The notes below the pieces were generated by a model that was not told the origin of the DNA, did no database searches, and was given only the letters and a program-made list of their open reading frames with translations. A DNA stretch of 64,000 bases from Paragonimus westermani (Eukaryota > Platyhelminthes > Trematoda > Plagiorchiida > Troglotrematidae): contig QNGE01003296.1 of assembly GCA_008508345.1 (NCBI GenBank), forward strand, positions 1 to 64,000, written 5' to 3'. Positions 47,401 through 60,255 of this stretch are shown in pieces (position 1 is the stretch's first letter; each line of letters opens with the position of its first letter). Position numbers and translations under genes: made by a program.

Positions 47401-50400
47401 TCTACAGAGGCAATTTCAACTCGACGAAGTTGACATTTCTCCGACTGTCTCTTGATGACTTTAAAGCTAACAGAACACCTCAGAGGACGAATATTTTATT
47501 TGAAAACTTTCATATAGGGGACGCGCCTTTTTTTGATGAACTCACTGAAGCCTGCATCCTTTAGAGTGGGTAATATAGCTGGTAGATCAGACCTCATAAA
47601 TGACACCCAACTGACTGACTGGGTTCAGATTTTACATTCCGTAAGTGTTCTTAATCTGAAAAACGGTTTGAAATCGTTCAACTAACCAAGTCAATGGTGA
47701 CCGTATTTTGAGTTGCTTAAAGTCAGAACAGTCGCAACGTCTTCTGAGATCTGTTTGCAGGTTTCGTACACGTTCATTCCTTGAAGTGTATGAGTTGATT
47801 GAGATACAAATATCATGATTTTATGTTTTGGGGTTTTCAACTCTGAAACAATTTGGCTGAACCTATCAAGACGGTAACATCAGTAGGTGAGAGTAGGGAA
47901 ACACTTGGTGCATAAATTCATTGCGGCTTATTCAGAAAATCTTGGAAAGCTGAATCTTCCTAAGACAGCAAACAATACCTGACGTAAGTGCTGGACAAGT
48001 ATCTTTCGTTAAACCGAGTATGTATTTTGTTCAAGCTTTTAGATATTGGTCTTACCATCTTTTTCATATTCCAATTTTTCACTGTTTTATCCACTTGATT
48101 TCCGCAAGTCAAACCATTTTTTTGAATATACTGCGGGTAACCACTCGAAGTCCATAGATTATTACGTCTCAACGAAACGAACTGTGAATTGTGAAGTCGT
48201 CTGGAAGTTTATTAAATGACACAGAAGTCTATGTGTAAAACTTAACAACTCCACACTAGTTGAAGCAGAAACATAGCTTGTTCAATTTAAGAAATTCAGC
48301 GGCAGTAAAACTGGAGAAATAATTCGAACTCAAAAGATTTTTAATCCAAAGTTTGTACCAATCCACAGAAACGGACCTTGATTTCCAAGACTTCGTTACT
48401 TAAACGCCTTCCGCACGCTGACCATGAGATTCTACGGAAGTTCCACAAACTGACAAACGATCGATTAACATTCACAATAATATCTGGACGAAGATTTTCT
48501 GTATCGATTGACATGAGCACTTTTAGGCACTCCATAGTTTATATTTAAGTCGATATAACGTCGGATCGTGGTGCTGTTTTTGTGCCACGATAACACCGAT
48601 TACGCGAAACCTGCGGCCTGCAACTTCCATTTTCGCAAACAAGATGCACAAATGGGTTGTGTTTTCGAGTTGTTTTGTAAACTATAATCTTTGATAGAAA
48701 CTAACGCCTTTCCAAAGCTACCAGTGGAAGAGGATGGAAACCACAACCAAAGTTGGCCGTCAGGCCTTTGTTCTCATCGGATAATCTCACAAAACCACTA
48801 CACTTATTCAGTAACATAAACTCTTCCCTCACATCAAACATCTTTAGTAGTGATGAGCGTAGGCACAGAATACTGGCATCCTTAAAACAGAATAGTGAAA
48901 TCTGCCGTATTATACTGTCGACCGAGCAGACGAATTCACACTACCAATGGAACTTATGACGTCATTATTGTTTCAGTTACGGTGATGATTTCCTGTTCCT
49001 AAGCTGTTTCGTGAAACCACGATGGTCTACTTTGAGGCGATAAGCTTTCTGTCAAGGTTATTCACATATCTGCAAAGCTTTTCTCGAAATGAGACGGAAG
49101 ACTACACAGCGTAACTGCGAGGGGAGAGCTTTTTCAGGTCAAAGAAGAAATATTCAAATGGGATGATCAACATATCTGGGAGAATTGTGAACTAAGTACG
49201 CACCGATGTCAGAGAGTTACTGCACGCTACACTAAACTACCTTCTGAATGTTATTTCACTCACAGTGTGTAAGTAAGTGATTTCGACTACAAATTCTTAT
49301 GAAGTCTGAAATTTAGTGCAAGTGAGTCGCAGTAAACCGTATTATTCGTGTCTGTCATTCTAAACTCCACACTATGCAACATAATGAAGGACATACCATC
49401 TCGAATTTAGGACTCTCCGAGAGTGAGGAACAGGGTGAGTATATGCAAGGCAGGGTGAGAATATTCTCTTCAAAATTCAATAGCGGAGCACGAAACACGG
49501 ATAAATAACGTTAATGACCGAACATGAAGATGGTCTTCACCGTTCAGAAAGACTGGTGTGGACAAACTGTCACACAAAATCAAAGTGGCTGTGAACGTTT
49601 ATGCGGAAATCGCACTTCCCTGCTTATTAATTTTCGAGGCAAACAACGGTTTCTAGCTTTCATTCCGTAGGGAATCATCTGAAATAATCGCTAGCAGAGA
49701 TGACATATAAGTACATATCATACGATGACAAATGAATTCAACATTGTCGCATATTATGTGAGCATAATGAAGTTTCAAGCCTTTTAAACGTACTGTGAAG
49801 ACATTTAACTGAAATGTGAATTTGATCCAGGGTTCTTAATCACGTAACATCGTTTACAGAGATATACATGAGAATAAAAGTGGACTATGCGGAGATGCAA
49901 TGTATATAATGTAGAGTTGAATGATCTGAGCAGACTACTGGAGATTTGCGTAGCATCATACCATTGAAAAACAATGGATACAGGAAGTAGGTGGTCAGGA
50001 ATATGCGCGGTTGAACTTAATCTGAATACATCTGTAAGGACGCTTGGAAGTGCAACGTTTCGATTAACCTGTTATCCGCGGATGTACAGTCTCCCTGTCA
50101 GTAAATACTTTACCATCCTTGCGCTTTGTCTTGCACACGATATATCAGCTGCATGCAGAGTAATTACATTAGGTTGGGTTATTCATCTCATGTCCCCACT
50201 CTGTTGAATACAGCGTATGCAGGTATCATATTATTATTGTATGTGGGATGAGAGAGTATGCGTGTTGACCATGTTGACACTCAACCAAATGTATTTTACA
50301 CTAGGTTTTGAAGTTTCCACTTCACAGCTTGACCCAAATTTAAACTGGTTTCAGTTCACATTGTGTTTTTCAGAGTGCACTTGATTGAAAATTGATTAGT

Positions 50401-53400
50401 TTTTTTACCGGATGCTCCGTCGGAATGCTTCAAGCTCTGCTGTATTAATTGCCTCACTTAGTGTACGTTGCATAGGTCACTCACTGTTGTTCTCATTTGG
50501 ACTCGTCCATTGTTCGAGGGTTGTTCAAACCCAATTTGACAAGAATGGAATTTTTCTGTTTGGATGCATCGATACTTTTCAGTTGGAACACTATCCTCGA
50601 TCAAATAGCCATTGACGCACAGCAACCGCAGTGTACATGGATTCACAATCAAAGTTAGACCAAGTGAAAGTTTTGGCTGGGAATTTGCTTGGAAAATAAG
50701 GCTGAAAGTCACAATGTGAAAGCGGTGACCACAGACAAATTTGCAGGAAACAAATGTCAACCAGAAGGACGAACACATCAGTTTACACCGGTAAAATTTG
50801 TAAAATTAAGTTATAGTTCTGTTCATAGGTTTGATTTAATTCAGCTCCAATGGACTATACTACACTCGCCCGTAAACAGGTAAAGGGGGAAACAATTTGT
50901 ACTGCTGTGCCAAAACAGTACATTAGAACGGAGGACAAGAGCAACTTTTGCGCAGGATGTGCAAATTAATGTATGATGACCGATGACGAGCATCACCTAA
51001 AAATCTGATGGACTGGTTTCCTTCAAATGACAAGTTGTGGTATGACTTCCATAATGATGTCACCCAACCTTTCTTGGCTAATTAGACATTCTCCTTGATT
51101 TGCTTACTTTGGCGTACAACATACAGTTTAACGGATTTTCTTTGTAGTATACCTGTCGTTCTTATGAAAATGTCATTCGGGACAACATACTTCTCGGCTC
51201 ATACGAGGAGAATATTTGACTGGTACAGAAAACCAGTCAGAAAAACGAAACCGAAAGACATTTATGTTGGCATATGAACTGTCTTCTTCACTGTGCAAGT
51301 TCTGTATTATTCCATGCATAAGTGTGACGGGTAACTTGAGCTAACATTTTGTGCACTTCAACTTTTCTACACCGTCCTTCGTTTTGCATTCCACCGAAAG
51401 TCCGCTTGTACTCCTCCACATCGAACAGTGTTGGCTTCAACCTATCTGATAATGAGAACCACATCCGTCGTAGCATACTGTGGCTCTGCGACGCCGAACC
51501 CTTTCGTATACAAAGGTATAACCCCATCTTATTGGGATAAAAATGAGGCAAACAACAGTCTTAGCGCTTCATTTTTAGACATTTGCGGTGAATTTGTTGA
51601 TCAGCCGTCAGTGTTTCTGACGATTTTGTGCTCTATGGGTTCGGAAGATGTCAGACAACGCTGGATAAGAGTGTACCGTGACCGAAGTTAAGGATTTGTC
51701 AATTGAAAATTACGCTAGATGTCTTTGAAAACATGTTTCAGACTTAACCAAACACACTCAGATTGTTTGTGATAACAACCATCGCACGGTCTTTGCAAGT
51801 GCCTCGCTTTAAAATTACCGTTACTCGGCTTTAAACAAACCTGTCATTAATGAAAACATGTTATGATTTTGTTGAACCCTGCTGTCCGACTGTAAACGTC
51901 AAATACGTGCATTTTTGGTTTATTCTCTCCTTCATCATACCATTTTACAGCTCAACCCAAACGGTTGAATTCAATATTCTCGCTCAACCCAAGCCACAGA
52001 CCCTTTGAAAACTAAGAGGCAACCTAAAAATTCGTAAACTGAGCTGATTCTCTAAAATAACCCTCTAACTCAGCAACGTTTTGCATATAAATTGGGACTT
52101 TCTACCGACTTTGCCTATATGTGTCGACGGAATTTTCTCCCAGAATGTGAGAGGGCCTTAATTTTGCTTGGTAGTGAAAGGCTAGCACACACTTGATTTT
52201 CACATTCCCATTGGTGGGTTCACCACTAATTTCCCTGCAGTTTTGTGTTAGAGTTCACTTGATATTTTTTAATTTCAGGGCGCGCTGTCCATCCTATTTA
52301 ATGTTGGTAACAACACGAATCATGGTTCCTTCCTACGGAGGCTTTTTGCCAATTTGTTCTTCTTGTCTGTGCAGTTTGCCTTCTATAATTCCGCACTATT
52401 TAACACGCTATTGCACAATTCGCATCCACTGTCCTCCTCATCGTCCTTGTTGAAAAAGATTAGTTTATCTACACCGAGCTGAGTGGTGTACCGTTTCATT
52501 ACGCAGATTCCTCGACATCTCTTATCTGCACTTGCATCGACGTGAGACCGTTAACGCCCGAAGTTATTAATCATCTTACATTGACGCAGATGTCATCGTC
52601 AGTCGTAGGCAATATCCCAATACTTCAGTTTTGTTCGAAAGTATTCATAAGATGAGGTAATGCTATCGTGGAGATAGAATCTAGCAGTGAATATTTTACT
52701 ACTAGGTAGCCTAGAAATGTGTAGTCACTGCGGTGCATACAAAAACATTAAACTGTTACAAATGTACTTGTAAATTGCACAAATCCCCCATCATACAAAA
52801 CCCAGATGAAAATCTTGTCCGGTATTACGTGTTAGTGTTTAATGGTGCTTAATGATGACTACATCTGCGTTAGCAGAACAGAGTGTCTCGGCTTATCTTT
52901 TAGCCACTGTGTTCAGATTATCCCTAACGTCATATTCAAATAAGATTCTTGCGCATGCAATATAGATTTTTCAGACTGATGGTTAGGTTTTCACCATAAT
53001 TGCTGTGTTACACCGTACACATTGCTAACTCTTGGTTGATGACTTCAGTTCACTCAGCGGCGGCCCAACATCACCATTTTGCCAATAAAATTAATCTTCG
53101 TACACTGGGCATACTCAGATTACCAACAAAGCATGTTTTTTAATGAGCCGATAACGTATGGATAACGTTCGCATGACATAGTGCCTTTATTCTTACCGCG
53201 GCCTATCCCCCCTTCAGTTGTGAGTGATTTTTGTTGGTTTCTCTTATGTCTATGAACCTACGCTGATTCACCATTGTCAACATATTTCAATGGATTTTTA
53301 CTAGCCTGTCATTTCAGCATATTCATCGTAAACAGGTCATCCACCGGATGACTGACTGAGTACCACCACGTTGGTTAGATTGTTGACTTGAGGGGAATCG

Positions 53401-53915
53401 CTCGGCCACTCTGTTTATCAGTATATATGGGTCGGCAACCAGTCATATATAGTGCAGCGATACAGAAAGATTAACGTATGGACCTCAAACCCAACCGTGT
53501 TAATAAGCACTGCTCAATGGTAATTATCTGTATGAACGGAGTGTAAATGCTTTCTTGTTAACCGGTAATGAACATCCTGGGGGGAAACTCAGTAAGTTCT
53601 GTCATACTTTTATAAATTAATATTTGTTCACTTCCATAACCCTCGCACCTAGCCAAATGGACGACTCGAACTGAGCTGCAATCCTGCGACGAAAGTTTCC
53701 ACGTCCAGTGTCCTTTAGATACGTTTTCAGTTGGTTACTCGATCTGCTCAGTAGCTACATTAATTCAAGCATTCAAGCGTTTTCCTTAGTTGTATGCTAT
53801 GACGTGTGATTTTTAGCATGGTGATACTGTTGAAGAAGTGTCAGTATTACGGTGGTGTGTTGCAATATTTTTCACTAAGCCCACACTAACGAGCAGAATT
53901 TTTATCCTAATAAAG
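44432..53915. other. Non-coding stretch or long intron
   Basis: If the exon at 53916 belongs to the CUB gene, this is intronic and should hold the first half of a third CUB domain. I tested candidate acceptors by eye (for example near 45490, 47112, 47170, 48970, 49150, 50375, 51955 and 52280) and found early stops or no CUB pattern after each. Confidence 0.4.
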
Positions 53916-54113
53916 AGTTGGCGTTCATATTCACTTTTGACTACATCAACATGGAATACCATGTTTGTTTGCAACATCAACACATGCGGCGGCATGCCTC
54001 ATATTTTTTTATACATGAATCCACCGCTGACCACCAATGGAACTATATTACTGAAAATGAAAGCTTTCAGTTCTATAGCGGCGAGCCTCACTTATGACAG
54101 GAACAGCAAATAA
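53916..54113 (+). CDS. Possible terminal CUB second-half exon
   Basis: In this frame the peptide has WNTMFVCNINTCGG, then PPLTTNGTILLKMKAFSS and ASLTYD. This lines up with the second half of CUB 2: a TC-x-G-G turn, P-x-x-T-N loop, L-L-x-x-x strand and a closing S-L-T-Y strand. A TAA stop follows four residues after the Asp, overlapping a polyadenylation signal AATAAA (54109-54114). This would make it the last exon of the CUB gene. Against this, the acceptor (AATAAAG) lacks a pyrimidine tract and the partner first-half exon was not found. It may be a decayed duplicate. Confidence 0.4.
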   Translation, partial: SWRSYSLLTTSTWNTMFVCNINTCGGMPHIFLYMNPPLTTNGTILLKMKAFSSIAASLTYDRNSK

Positions 54114-54114
54114 A
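54109..54114 (+). terminator. Polyadenylation signal AATAAA
   Basis: The hexamer overlaps the stop codon of the possible last CUB exon. A second AATAAA lies about 60 bp downstream, near 54171. Its value depends on the exon call. Confidence 0.35.
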
Positions 54115-54633
54115 ATGTCTAGAAGTTAGCCACACAGGCTAATTGACCACTGCTCTTGAAAACCAGGTCTAATAAAACCTGCAATTAACTTGCAGAAAAA
54201 CCAGAGTAACCAAACTACTGTTATCCTCACGAGGTCAACTTGCAACAAAGCTACCAACTATAAGACAATGATGAAGCAGTCTTTGTCCGTAAAAGTTGAC
54301 CCTGTTGCCTACTGTCCTCCTCACGCATCATACATACAGATTATGACAGAAAAATTGAGAATCATTTGGGAAGATTTCTGAAATCAGTGCAACAATAACA
54401 AAACAAAGAAGTAGGGTTCATTTTGCGTCAAACGTAACAATGCCCTTGAGTACACTTGATCGATATATGCGCCTCAAGTGAAACAACTTAAGGGAATCTG
54501 CCGGAACTTGTGGTACACCCGGAAGAACCGGTGGCGTAATTGTAGTACTGAAAATAGGACAAAAGAAGCGTTTAAGAATCACGGATTATCGCAGAACGTT
54601 AAAAGTGTAAGGAATGCTATTAAAAATGTAGAG

Positions 54634-54723
54634 TAGCCAAGCGGCTTTGTCAGTAGGAATACCATTGTGTTCATGAGTTGCATAAGCCTGTGACGTCATT
54701 ATCACGTTCTCCGGTTCAAATAG
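54634..54723 (+). repeat. tRNA-Leu/Ser-like relic with A and B boxes
   Basis: TAGCCAAGCGG at 54634-54644 matches the A-box consensus exactly. GGTTCAAATAG at 54713-54723 matches the B box except near its 3' end. The wide spacing fits a tRNA with a long variable arm, as in Leu or Ser tRNAs. The acceptor ends do not pair, so it is a pseudo-tRNA or SINE head. Confidence 0.4.
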
Positions 54724-57700
54724 TATCGCCGACTTAAATCACAATCAATGAAAGTTCCTAACTTATTTTTATAAGTGGAAATGAGTGAGGTGGAGTAACT
54801 TCCACCATGAGGCTCAAAACACCGAAACTTTACATCTAGCACTGCGGCGTTACCGTCCCACTAGCTAACCACAAGCGATGGTTTAAACAACTTCAATCTC
54901 AATCATCCCAACGCCTAAACTTCATCGTAGATCACTTGCATACGTTCCCATGTGTTGATTACATGAAATACTGGCAAAACACTTCTCACACTTAACATCT
55001 GCTGAATTGATACCACCAACTCTTACTGGAAATCATCTTTTGCCTATCTTGTACCGCCTCATTGACTTGCTCACATTACCGCGTAGTCGACTGACGTTTG
55101 TCAAAATTCCATGCACAGAGTCCATTTCGTGGTTAGTCGCTTAATTTGCCAATCCTTGTTTATGTGCCGAACCAGTTTTATCCGAGTGAACTCTCAGTGT
55201 CCTGTCTTTTCTCAGACAGACTGTGCACAACCGTGGCTCCCTTAAGATTTTACGTGCTCTTTACGTTGCTCTTCCAAAGTTAGCTATGCGCTGTTTTGTA
55301 ATCCGCTCGATCGATGCCTGTATACGAGTGACTTAGGTAGTCTGGGTGGCTATGGTTTACAAATAACGGAGCCTCCAACCTAATCGCAGAACCTACCAAC
55401 ATTACAAAGTGGAAAACTTCAACGTATATTCCGTTGATGACGTCGTTGTATGTCTACTTTGAGGCTGTGTCTATTGGACAGATGCCCTGCTTCCATACTT
55501 TGCAAATGACTTAATCACCTCGGACTCGAACAAAGTGTTGCTAGAGAAGACAGTTTTCCGTCTGTGGCTCCTAAGTTTCGACTTCCCAACAGCCAGGTTG
55601 CTCACAGTATCGGTCTACTTGATTCCTGACAATTAGCATCATTAACGCGATAAAACAAAATGGCTACGTTCACACATCTTACCTTCATATCAGAGCTGAG
55701 GCTTGAAGCTCAGAAAGTAACTCATTTTGTGTCCAACGAATAGATACGCTTGTTCGATTTCCATACATATTGTCGCTAGCTGACGAGTGCAGATACTAAC
55801 AAAACGGGTCGTGAAGCTTGGGTTCGACACTGAACGACATGAAACATTGAAATCACCATTTTGAGAACCAACACCTCAGTAAATGTAACAATGACTTGTT
55901 TGTGGAAAATAATATTGTTTTCCGGTGTTTGTTCAGATATCAACACCAGTTCAGAATGTGCTTCCAGTTCAGCTATGAATCCCTCATTCTTGTACACATA
56001 AAGAGATTGTTAGAGGAGATAAGAAACGAGGGCGTCAATAAGTTTTTGCGGACTTAACATGGTCCACCGGTATGCAAAGCTGAGGGTCAGCTTTCACCAC
56101 GAGATCCAAACAAGTCTGTGTTTCACTAACTGTTTCTATACCTTCTACGTGGATGCAATTGTATGGTGGCCGCTGTACACTATCGAGCTTCTTCAAGACC
56201 AAGGGGATCGCCAAATTGATCAGGGCTTCTAGATAACAGATAGCAGATAGCAGATTTAACTGAATTCGGTATGCTATTCAAACAGTTCTTGATACAATGA
56301 ACTCGACTTTAACCGAATGCATCTTATCCCTACGCGCCCATAAATGAACTCTAAAATACCGTATGCATATTCCCAAAACTGCCTCCTCAAAGACCCATCA
56401 CCAGGCCATTCCAATATTGCCCTCAATTCAAAGTTAAGCTGCTTCCGAACTTGCGTAATTGCGACAAATCATATTCAGATCACGCAGACCACTATAAACA
56501 TGGGTAGTTGTTCGGCTTAGATTCAGTTTTCGACGTTAAAACTGGGACCAACTTACCTTTCGAAAGCACAGATGTGGTGCCGCGTCACTTGTCCCGTTGA
56601 CATCAAGCAATGGCACCCTGCGTGCTTTAATAAAGTATCACAACCACAGAAATTGGGTAGCCTAGGTTTGATAGTTTCTGTAGCCACCAGGCGACAATGT
56701 TGAACACAACGGATGTAAGTGTCCGACACGTATCAATGCAATCGATCATGCGAGGCACATTCTATTGGTGGTGTTCCATTGCCCTTCCGTTCTCAACCTA
56801 ACCAGATGATCTTAACATAAGTAACTCCACAGGGAAATTGCGTTTCTTCAAAATAACTAGAAACTGAGTAAACAGAATTGTGAAGCCTCACTAGGCACCA
56901 TGACTCGGAAATGAGGGCGCGCGATTGTCAGCTACGCGTCACGGAATATATGCCTCAGGGCCGTGTAGGACTTTCTGGACACAGAGACACTGAAGTGTTT
57001 GCCTTATTACTAATGTAAACGGAACTCAGTTTTATATGAGATAGAAACCGCAGTTGAGATGCTTGCGTGGTTTCAGGCTGTTGGCTACAAATTTTCCAAG
57101 GTATTCATCAGAAGTGTTTGTCATAAAGGATTCAAGTCTCCACTTGGTGTATCACCAGCAGAAAAGTTATGGAGTTGATACATCGAATCCGGTTTCTGAC
57201 TCACAAGCACACAGCTGTGCAACTGATTCTATTGACTATCTTACGCTGTTTTCTATGCGTGCCTCCCTGAATTGTTGCAGACGGATTTTTCCATTAGATA
57301 ACGCAATTGAAGGCCAACCATCTATTTTGCTCTAGTTTTAGTAAAACTCACGTTCCTTTGAGGTGTTTGAAAATGATATTCGGGAATGCAGGTCCGCGTT
57401 TACATATGGGATAGAGGGAACACAGTCTACTGTCATCCTGTGTGCGATACTGCATAATACTTTCTGTCTTTTTCATCTATTCAGCTGATCTCAGAAAAAC
57501 ACTGGCTAGCACTAGATCCAGTGATGCTATCATATTCTTGGTCGTTTTATCATTTGATTGATCAAGTTACTAAAAGTGTTGTTGGGTCTGTTGGAGCTCC
57601 TTTGGTATGTTCATTGTCTTACGGCTAGTAGGATACAGAAACTTAAATTAGTTGAGGCATAATTTGTTTGGTTGTGGGAAGCTGATTCCAAATTAGCCTT

Positions 57701-58215
57701 TGTTAACCTTTGCTGTGTGCAGCGAACTATCTCGAAGAATTTTGTACTATAACTTTACACAACATGACTTTCTTGCTTTTTTTATAAACGTCGTTTATTA
57801 TCCATTGAAATTTTCTTCCTTTGTATTGTTTGACAAGTCTCAATTATAATTCCCCGTTGAATTGTAGTGATTTGCAGATTCTTCTTTGGTTACTCAGTTT
57901 TGAACGCATTTCTCTTGGATAACTTGTGTATACTCTGAATTCACATTCAATGTGACGGTGTACCTTTATTGTACTTTTGTACGAAGCACAGCAAAAAGTT
58001 CGACCATCTCGTTCGCCTTTTCTAATGTTTCTTTCTCGATTTGACCCGAACATATGAGAACGCGTTTTTGGAATTGTCTGATCCGCTTTACTGAGTGGAT
58101 TATGCTAATTCTCTGGGAGCGACATGACTCTGTGTGTTCACTGAAGTATGAATTTTTAAGTGTGAATCTGGCAGCTCAAAATACCCTTCACCGGAAAATC
58201 GGTTGTATAATCAAA

Positions 58216-58306
58216 CTACTGATGAGTGCTGATGAGTAGTCGGGAATTTGGTTAAATTCTAGTTGGACATCACCTGCATTTGAACTCAGCCTTCATATTC
58301 AGATAG
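58216..58306 (-). mobile_element. Hammerhead SINE 3' fragment, copy F
   Basis: On the minus strand it reads from CTATCTGAATATGAAGGCTG through ACCAAATTCCCGACTACTC to a doubled tail CATCAGCACTCATCAGTAG. It matches the 3' ends of copies A and C. The hammerhead and tRNA-like parts are missing, a pattern typical of 5' truncated retrotransposition. Confidence 0.75.
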
Positions 58307-60200
58307 TTTTCTTAAGTGACATGTTCAGAAGCAGTGAACTCGCGAATATGGTATCAAACTTTTTTCTGCAAAGGTCTGCCTGTATAAGATTTCCAAAAAC
58401 CATTTCCAGGAACCTTATGAAGTTGATGTATCACAGAAAAGTTCCAAACGCTTGGTTGACCGGAAGGCTAGTTCGAAATATGGCAAATTTGTCAGGTCTG
58501 CAGTCGGGCTCAACGGTACGCCTGCCTTAAGAATGTCGTTCATCTCTATATATGAATCGTACGTTCTCGTTTCAGAGAAACACTGCCAGATATTGCTAAG
58601 GTTTTTTGTGTTTTCTGATTCTCGTGCTCCTGTCTCCGGCCCACATTTGCTGCAAAACATTCTGCTTGTCAGCTAGAGTAAATCAACGCAACCCCATTGG
58701 CTTGACTGAAAGTTGGCGGCCAAAGAGCTCCAGCTAATTTTTGTCCTTACAGTTAACTCGTGTCACGAAATCAAACTGCATGCTGCAGTCAACTCGATCC
58801 ATCGTGCCGCTAACGTTACTAACAGTGATGTGAATTACAGCCTGTCGATGGTTGCGCAACCAATCTGATTTGGCCTGCGAAACCCCAAATGAAAACACAG
58901 GAATGTTTCGTTCAAGCACCCTAGTTTCTGTGATCTACCACAGTTGGGACATCTGACGCGACTACACTTTCCCAATTTTAAGCCGAAATTTCAATTCTCC
59001 ATAATAAAAGCAATTCACTCCCTGTTTAACAAATGTTATACACCTAGTCCTCTGTGCGGCTAAGTTAAGCTATTAAAATGCTTGTTAAACTTATTCTCGG
59101 AGTATAGTAAAACACAATGAGCATCGATCGAGAGCTTGCTTTATGCAGATTCGAGTTTTTAGACCAAGCTTAATGAATTCAGGTTGATAGCAGCCTTAGA
59201 TTCAGGCGTATCCGCAAAAAACCTCAATCGGAACTAATGTTTCGAGAGCTTCTATTACCGGGTGATGATATTCCAAATTGGCATAGATGCAATATGACTG
59301 AAAAGTAAGTTCCTCGAAGAATCACGTGAATTATCATCCGCCTATGGGTTTTGAGAATTTCCGTTGATTATTTCAGCAAATGGTGTTAAACATCGACGGT
59401 CATCGTCAGCTATTTGGCCATTGGTAAGCTTCTTAATTTGAGATAGTATTGTTCACTTCTTTGCGCTTTTCAGCCAATGTACCAGCACTGAAACCAAGTC
59501 CTGAAATAACTCTGCCGTATATTCCAGAGGCACTGACACTGTATCCAAACATCCAGTAACACGACACATAACATCATCTACATGACTACTCCCTTTCATA
59601 CCGCTTGGTACGAATGATCTAGGAATCACAAGGCCAGTTTGAAATGCGAACCCATCATGGAAGAATGGAGCAAACCTAAGACTACTTTCATTGTTAGACA
59701 AAATAATTGGAAATCAATACGTAAATTTGGCGGAACAATCACTTTGTTGTTATTTTCTGCTAGAATGTGCACGCAGCATAGAGGTCTTGATAGTGATTCT
59801 AATTAGAAGCAGTGGGCATTAGTGCATTCGATGAACTGCATCAATAATACCGGTGAAGGGATTTCACCGAAGTGTGAGCTTATCCGCTTAACAGATGCTG
59901 GAAGCGGGTGCTCATCGGAGTAGATTTGAAAAATAAATTAAGCACTTGAACTTATTTCATTGCAACGTAAGCTATGCAATACTAGGGGTTTGATAGGCTC
60001 TAATGGGCTGGTCCATCGAGAAACAACTTGTGTGGGCATCAAACCTGCAATAAGTGTATGGCAAACATGAGTTAGATTGGTCAGACACTCATTTAGAGAG
60101 AAGCAAAGTTTTTTCCAGAATACTGTAGTTGGCACTAACCGTTATTCTCTTCCTTTGAAGAGACCCGGTTGATAAAAAAGCAGAGTTTGGTAGCAAACGA

Positions 60201-60255
60201 GCCTTTGACCGAAACGGCGTGTTCAAATGACGCAAGCGTCTCACGACCTGAGCTA
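60201..60255 (-). repeat. tRNA-like relic, minus strand
   Basis: On the minus strand TAGCTCAGGTCG (60255-60244) looks like a tRNA D-arm and A box, and CGGTCAAAGGC (60211-60201) resembles a weak B box at plausible spacing. No acceptor stem pairs. Confidence 0.3.

Noticed and set aside
52282..52490. An acceptor TTAATTTCAG followed by an open frame, tested as a CUB exon.
   Set aside because: In the phase needed to follow 44431 it stops after a few codons, and the open phase shows no CUB pattern.
56040..56235. A stretch open in both directions, considered as a retroelement protein fragment.
   Set aside because: Neither translation shows a known motif.
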